NCBI GenBank assembly: GCA_019242465.1
Contig: JAFAVL010000435.1
Coordinates: 1 to 7,147 of the forward strand
Direction of reading: 5' to 3'
Origin: Chroococcidiopsidaceae cyanobacterium CP_BM_RX_35
GTDB lineage: Bacteria > Cyanobacteriota > Cyanobacteriia > Cyanobacteriales > Chroococcidiopsidaceae
DNA: 7,147 nt
The position numbers were made by a program, and so were the translations under genes. Of this stretch, positions 6,664-7,147 are shown piece after piece (position 1 is the first letter of the stretch; each line of letters opens with the position of its first letter). The notes beneath the pieces are model-generated. The model saw only the letters and a list, made by a program, of their open reading frames with translations, did not search any database and was not told the origin of the DNA.

Positions 6664-7147
6664 ATGCTCGATCCTTATATTGATCGCTTACTTGCCAAGC
6701 GCTATCGAATCCAAAAATTGATTGGCACTGGAGCAATGAGCCGGGTTTATTTAGCAAGCGATATTTTGCTAGGAGGTGTACCTGTTGCCATTAAGTTTCT
6801 CGCCCTGGCAATCAAGCAGCAAAAAAAAATCCGCGTGCGGGAGCGCTTTGAGCAAGAAGCGAAGATCTGTGCCCTCCTTAGCCAAAAAACTAGCCATATT
6901 GTCCAAGTGACGGATTACGGTGTAGATGAAAATGATACCCCATTCTATGTCATGGAATATTTGCAAGGGAAGAACTTGAGCCATGTCATCCGCCTGCAAC
7001 CGCTTGCTTTAGCAACATTCTTACGTCTAGCACGTCAAATTAGCATCGGGTTGCAGTGCGCTCACCAGGGTGTATGGATTAATGATGCCATCTGTCCCAT
7101 CATTCACCGAGATCTGAAACCAAGCAACATCTTGGTGTTGTATGACT
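6664..7147 (+). CDS. Serine/threonine protein kinase, PknB-like (C-terminus outside window)
   Basis: The first 161 residues of a Hanks-type kinase are visible before the right edge. The Gly-rich loop IGTGAMSRVY (20-29), the ATP-anchoring Lys in VAIK (K44), the helix-C Glu (E65 in RFEQEAKI), the hinge YVMEYLQGKNL (95-105) and the catalytic loop HRDLKPSN (148-155, catalytic D150) are all present, so it should be active if the rest is intact. Between the usual AH..G and IIHRD there is an extra segment, GVWINDAICP (136-145); I recall similar insertions in cyanobacterial kinases of this type. The ATG at 6664 fits the family start (RYRIQKLIG follows directly), but no Shine-Dalgarno is seen in the C-rich 20-base spacer after anmK. 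Any membrane span or sensor domain would lie beyond the window, so the signal sensed cannot be said. Confidence 0.93.
   Translation, partial: MLDPYIDRLLAKRYRIQKLIGTGAMSRVYLASDILLGGVPVAIKFLALAIKQQKKIRVRERFEQEAKICALLSQKTSHIVQVTDYGVDENDTPFYVMEYLQGKNLSHVIRLQPLALATFLRLARQISIGLQCAHQGVWINDAICPIIHRDLKPSNILVLYD

Noticed and set aside
6769..6999. Minus-strand open frame of 76 codons
   Set aside because: It is antisense to the kinase domain between the VAIK lysine and the hinge; a shadow.
1..7147. CRISPR array, insertion sequence or phage-like module
   Set aside because: No regularly spaced repeats, transposase motifs or long terminal inverted repeats were seen; the only repeat cluster is the G-rich one in anmK.

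Overview
The window looks like a chromosomal segment from a cyanobacterium. The basis is two copies of the HIP1 octamer GCGATCGC (3004-3011 and 5591-5598), moderate GC, weak or absent Shine-Dalgarno sequences, and a gene set of cyanobacterial style: a ParA/MinD-like ATPase with an RGGTGKSN P-loop, an ABC-2 type exporter, Kdp potassium-pump subunits, AnmK and a PknB-type protein kinase. The species cannot be named from the sequence alone.

Layout. The left part is on the minus strand. A ParA/MinD-like ATPase (1-554) is cut by the window's left edge. About 500 bases without an intact gene follow (555-1056); they hold inverted repeats and what may be remnants of a decayed small gene. Next comes a two-gene ABC exporter unit, ATPase (1842-2825) then permease (1057-1845), joined by a four-base TTGA stop/start overlap. 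A 130-base divergent intergenic region (2826-2955) separates this from a plus-strand block: kdpA (2956-4662), kdpC (4719-5333), anmK (5384-6643) and a Ser/Thr protein kinase (6664 onward) cut by the right edge.

What stands out. First, kdpA and kdpC are both full length and look intact, but kdpB, the catalytic P-type ATPase subunit that normally lies between them, is absent; only 56 bases separate the two genes. kdpF, kdpD and kdpE are also not seen. Either kdpB lies elsewhere in the genome, or this locus is a relic or a repurposed KdpA-KdpC pair. Second, anmK carries an in-frame, G-rich repeat insertion of about 90-100 bases, with a 12-base direct repeat, a perfect 7-base hairpin and flanking GGGGCAGGGGGG copies. 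It adds about 32 low-complexity residues between two conserved AnmK motifs and looks like a dispersed cyanobacterial repeat that landed in a gene without breaking it.

How the genes relate. The Kdp genes concern high-affinity potassium uptake. AnmK recycles the cell-wall sugar anhydro-MurNAc, and the kinase 20 bases downstream could be cotranscribed with it. The ABC pair exports an unknown substrate. I see no strong evidence for a new multi-gene system; the kdpB-less kdp locus and the repeat inside anmK are the items most worth following up.
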